A stretch of 7,044 bases of DNA from Ruminococcaceae bacterium UBA5450 (GTDB lineage: Bacteria > Bacillota > Clostridia > Oscillospirales > Acutalibacteraceae): assembly GCA_002424295.1 (NCBI GenBank), contig DIQY01000038.1, positions 1 to 7,044 on the forward strand, read 5' to 3'. The notes below the pieces were generated by a model. It had not been told where the DNA came from. It made no database searches and worked only from the letters and a program-made list of their open reading frames with translations. Shown here one piece after another: positions 5,580 to 7,044 of the stretch. The position numbers and the translations under genes are program-made. Every line of letters begins with the position of its first letter. Positions within the stretch are counted from its first letter, which is position 1.

Positions 5580-5739
5580 CTACTAAAAAGCCCAATTTTC
5601 TAAGGCACTCACCCTTTTCCTTTATTTAGTCATTTTATTGGTACAATTTTGTGTTCTATATTTGTAATTATAATACGCTATTGTGGATTTGTAAAGTATT
5701 ATTGTAGATTATTATATGCAATTTTGGAGTTGAAAGTAT
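5580..5739 (+). promoter_or_regulatory. AT-rich promoter region of the second repressor gene, with spaced direct repeats
   Basis: This 160-base gap has no gene. It contains a perfect -10 (TATAAT, 5669-5674) with a weak -35 (TTTTGT at 5647-5652, spacer 16). Downstream are two copies of ATTGTRGATT at 5680-5689 and 5701-5710, 21 bp apart or two helical turns. They lie just downstream of the expected transcription start and could be binding sites for autoregulation. I see no terminator after the first repressor gene, so readthrough is also possible. Confidence 0.45.
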
Positions 5740-6099
5740 ATGCAGGTCGTCCAACGGGTATTCCAGCTATTAGAAGAGCAAGGCAAAGGGCAGAAAGAAT
5801 TGGCTCATTTCCTAAATGTTTCGCCTACCACCGTAAGTGCTTGGAAAAAAAGAAATTCCGATATTCCATCTTCCTATATATCTGCAATAGCGGATTTTCT
5901 TAATGTTTCATGCGAATACATTCTTACAGGCAAAAAAAATTCGTCTTCTGAATTTTCAGAAGACGAAATAAAAGTATTGAGATATTATAACCGACTCAAT
6001 GAGGACCATCAGGATTTAATTAAAGGTGAAATGGTCAGGCTCTATGAAGATGAAAAAAGTTTAAACGACGTGGAATTTTCGGACGAGTTGGCAAAATAA
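5740..6099 (+). CDS. Second XRE-family repressor-like protein
   Basis: The 119-aa protein has an N-terminal HTH domain (about 1-66: VFQLLEEQGKGQKELAHFLNVSPTTVSAWKKRNSDIPSSYISAIADFLNVSCEYILTG), a short linker (KKNSSSEFSEDE), and a C-terminal helical segment (about 75-119: IKVLRYYNRLNEDHQDLIKGEMVRLYEDE) of the kind that often dimerises these regulators. No peptidase motif is visible. GGAG lies 10 bases before the ATG. The linker is encoded by a striking inverted repeat (5940-5967). Tandem with the smaller XRE gene, it may be a second regulator of lysogeny or of the downstream cargo genes. Confidence 0.8.
   Translation: MQVVQRVFQLLEEQGKGQKELAHFLNVSPTTVSAWKKRNSDIPSSYISAIADFLNVSCEYILTGKKNSSSEFSEDEIKVLRYYNRLNEDHQDLIKGEMVRLYEDEKSLNDVEFSDELAK
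5940..5967 (-). terminator. Intragenic inverted repeat, terminator-like on the minus strand
   Basis: Arms of 13 bp (5940-5952 and 5955-5967) are perfectly complementary around a 2-base centre. The inner arm reads CGTCTTCTGAA. On the minus strand the hairpin is followed by a run of eight Ts (complement of 5932-5939), which resembles an intrinsic terminator. It is in the coding sequence for the linker of the second repressor. It may insulate against leftward transcription, or it may be a chance palindrome favoured by codons for Ser, Glu and Asp. The stem is only moderately GC-rich. Confidence 0.4.
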
Positions 6100-6146
6100 T
6101 TTTTGTTAAATTTAATTCTTCAACATGAAACTGGTGATGATTTTTA

Positions 6147-6686
6147 ATGGAAACTCTAATTTTCGAATCACATCATCCTTCTTCTGAAAAATATTATTCT
6201 TTGCTAACTCAAATGATGGACGTTAAATGGAAAACAGCAAATATAAAAGATATTGAGAAATATTTCAGTTTAGGAGAACAATGTCTTGCTGTTCTCCCAT
6301 ATGCAATAGAAGAATGGAAAATTAATGATAAAAATGCAGGACTTAAGTTTGAGTTACCTCCGTCTATTCCTTGCCGTGACACTCTTCCTGGGAGATATAT
6401 GAGTTTTGGAAAATATGATGATGCCCGTCGTATTACACGTCAATGCTTTAAAATAGGTATTAGTACTAAAAGGGAAGCCTCTGATCGCTTAAAAATGATT
6501 AACGATTGCGAATATGCCATACAGCAGGCTTTATTATATATAAGATATAACCCAGGCATTTTGCAGAGAACTCTGCGTTCTAAGCTGACTTATGTAGATA
6601 AAGAATCTTTAAATTGGGTGTTACGTTATTCAAAACAAATTGTAAAAACTAAATCCGGTTCAACTAATGCACTATTTTGCAGATAA
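6147..6686 (+). CDS. Unrecognised 179-aa protein with possible C-terminal winged helix
   Basis: I do not recognise the family. The protein is soluble, with no signal or membrane segment. The middle has helices with aromatic residues (YFSLGEQCLAVLPYAIEEW) and a Pro-rich loop (ELPPSIPCRDTLPG). The C-terminal stretch, about 135-177 (NPGILQRTLRSKLTYVDKESLNWVLRYSKQIVKTKSGSTNALF), has the helix-turn-helix-then-strand layout of a winged-helix domain, a tentative reading. GGTGATGA lies upstream of the ATG at acceptable spacing. The gene is AT-rich, unlike the leftward operon. It follows the second repressor with a 47-base gap, so it may be expressed from the prophage as cargo. Confidence 0.65.
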   Translation: METLIFESHHPSSEKYYSLLTQMMDVKWKTANIKDIEKYFSLGEQCLAVLPYAIEEWKINDKNAGLKFELPPSIPCRDTLPGRYMSFGKYDDARRITRQCFKIGISTKREASDRLKMINDCEYAIQQALLYIRYNPGILQRTLRSKLTYVDKESLNWVLRYSKQIVKTKSGSTNALFCR

Positions 6687-6722
6687 ATATGATATTTTTT
6701 TCAGATTTAGAGATGAATTAAT

Positions 6723-7044
6723 ATGGAAGAAAAAATATTAGTTGAGGGAGTTGCTAACCCTCTATCTAAGCATGGATTTGCTTTAAAGAATGGCCATGGA
6801 ATATTGACCAATAAGCGATTTATTTTCTGTAAACACAGTTTGGCAAAAACGTTAACCATTGGAATACTGATTAACTTGACAAAAGGCGATTATGAATATG
6901 ATATTCCTGTTGATGAAATCGAACGAGCAGAAATAATAAATAAAGGTATTCGAGGAAATGTTCTCTGTATCTATTCAAACAATGGTGACATACATAAATA
7001 CGCGATATTAAAAGCGTTAGATTGGAAGATTGCTTTCTCGAATG
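6723..7044 (+). CDS. PH/GRAM-like domain protein (3' end cut by window)
   Basis: The visible 107 residues begin MEEKILVEGVANPLSKHG and continue GHGILTNKRFIFCKHS, then YEYDIPVDEIERAEIINKGIRGNVLCIYSNNGDIHKYAI. The pattern of a strand, LTNKRFIF, an IPVDEI strand and G..L.I....G...Y is typical of bacterial PH-like or GRAM domains, small beta-barrels whose partners are mostly unknown. The ATG has only a weak purine-rich site (AGAGAT) upstream. It runs off the right edge in an open frame, so length and any further domains are unknown. AT-rich like its neighbour, it is likely lysogeny-side cargo. Confidence 0.6.
   Translation, partial: MEEKILVEGVANPLSKHGFALKNGHGILTNKRFIFCKHSLAKTLTIGILINLTKGDYEYDIPVDEIERAEIINKGIRGNVLCIYSNNGDIHKYAILKALDWKIAFSN

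Noticed and set aside
5649..5903. Plus-strand 84-aa frame overlapping the second repressor gene
   Set aside because: It is a frame-shifted shadow of the HTH gene, with a cysteine- and arginine-rich improbable sequence and no ribosome site.
6876..6904. TTGACA with TGATAT at 17-bp spacing inside the PH/GRAM-like gene
   Set aside because: The -10 matches only half of consensus, and it lies within an AT-rich coding frame where such matches arise by chance.

Overview
The window looks like the early/immunity region of a temperate phage, or a closely related integrative element, in a low-to-mid GC Firmicute, most likely a gut Clostridia/Oscillospirales-type bacterium. The basis is the strong AGGAGG-type ribosome sites, the divergent gene layout around small XRE regulators, and recognisable Clostridia-prophage proteins: an excisionase-like winged HTH, a DUF6011/DUF6166-like protein, an annealing-protein-like protein with a C-terminal zinc knuckle, and an SbcD-like nuclease. 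Host assignment is inference. No integrase, attachment site, tRNA or CRISPR array is visible.

The switch lies at about 5226-5354. Two identical 16-bp palindromes sit 30 bp apart. One fills the spacer of a near-consensus leftward promoter (TTGAAA-N17-TACAAT, minus strand). A 74-aa XRE repressor-like gene (5355-5579, +) diverges to the right, followed by a second XRE repressor-like gene with its own AT-rich upstream region (5740-6099, +), an unrecognised 176-180-aa-class protein (6147-6686, +) and the start of a PH/GRAM-like protein (6723 to the window end, +). This right flank is clearly more AT-rich than the left flank, as is usual for lysogeny or cargo modules.

The leftward early operon (5225 down to 1, minus strand) is tightly packed, with stop/start overlaps and ribosome sites buried in upstream genes. 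In order of transcription it encodes: a coiled-coil-type small protein, a Cro-like small HTH protein, a larger XRE regulator with four cysteines, an excisionase-like winged HTH protein, a small membrane protein, three unrecognised proteins, a DUF6011/DUF6166-like zinc protein, a 65-aa protein, a putative single-strand annealing protein, and an SbcD/Mre11-like nuclease cut by the window edge. The last two probably form a phage recombination module.

The most unusual signal is inside this leftward operon at 3348-3433. A perfect consensus promoter (TTGACA-N17-TATAAT) points rightward and is followed within about 50 bases by a GC-rich hairpin and six Ts in the same direction. No coding frame is associated with it. 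This predicts a short (about 50 nt) antisense or trans-acting RNA encoded against the operon. A second unusual element is a 13-bp-armed inverted repeat inside the second repressor gene, which on the minus strand is followed by eight Ts and looks like an antisense terminator.
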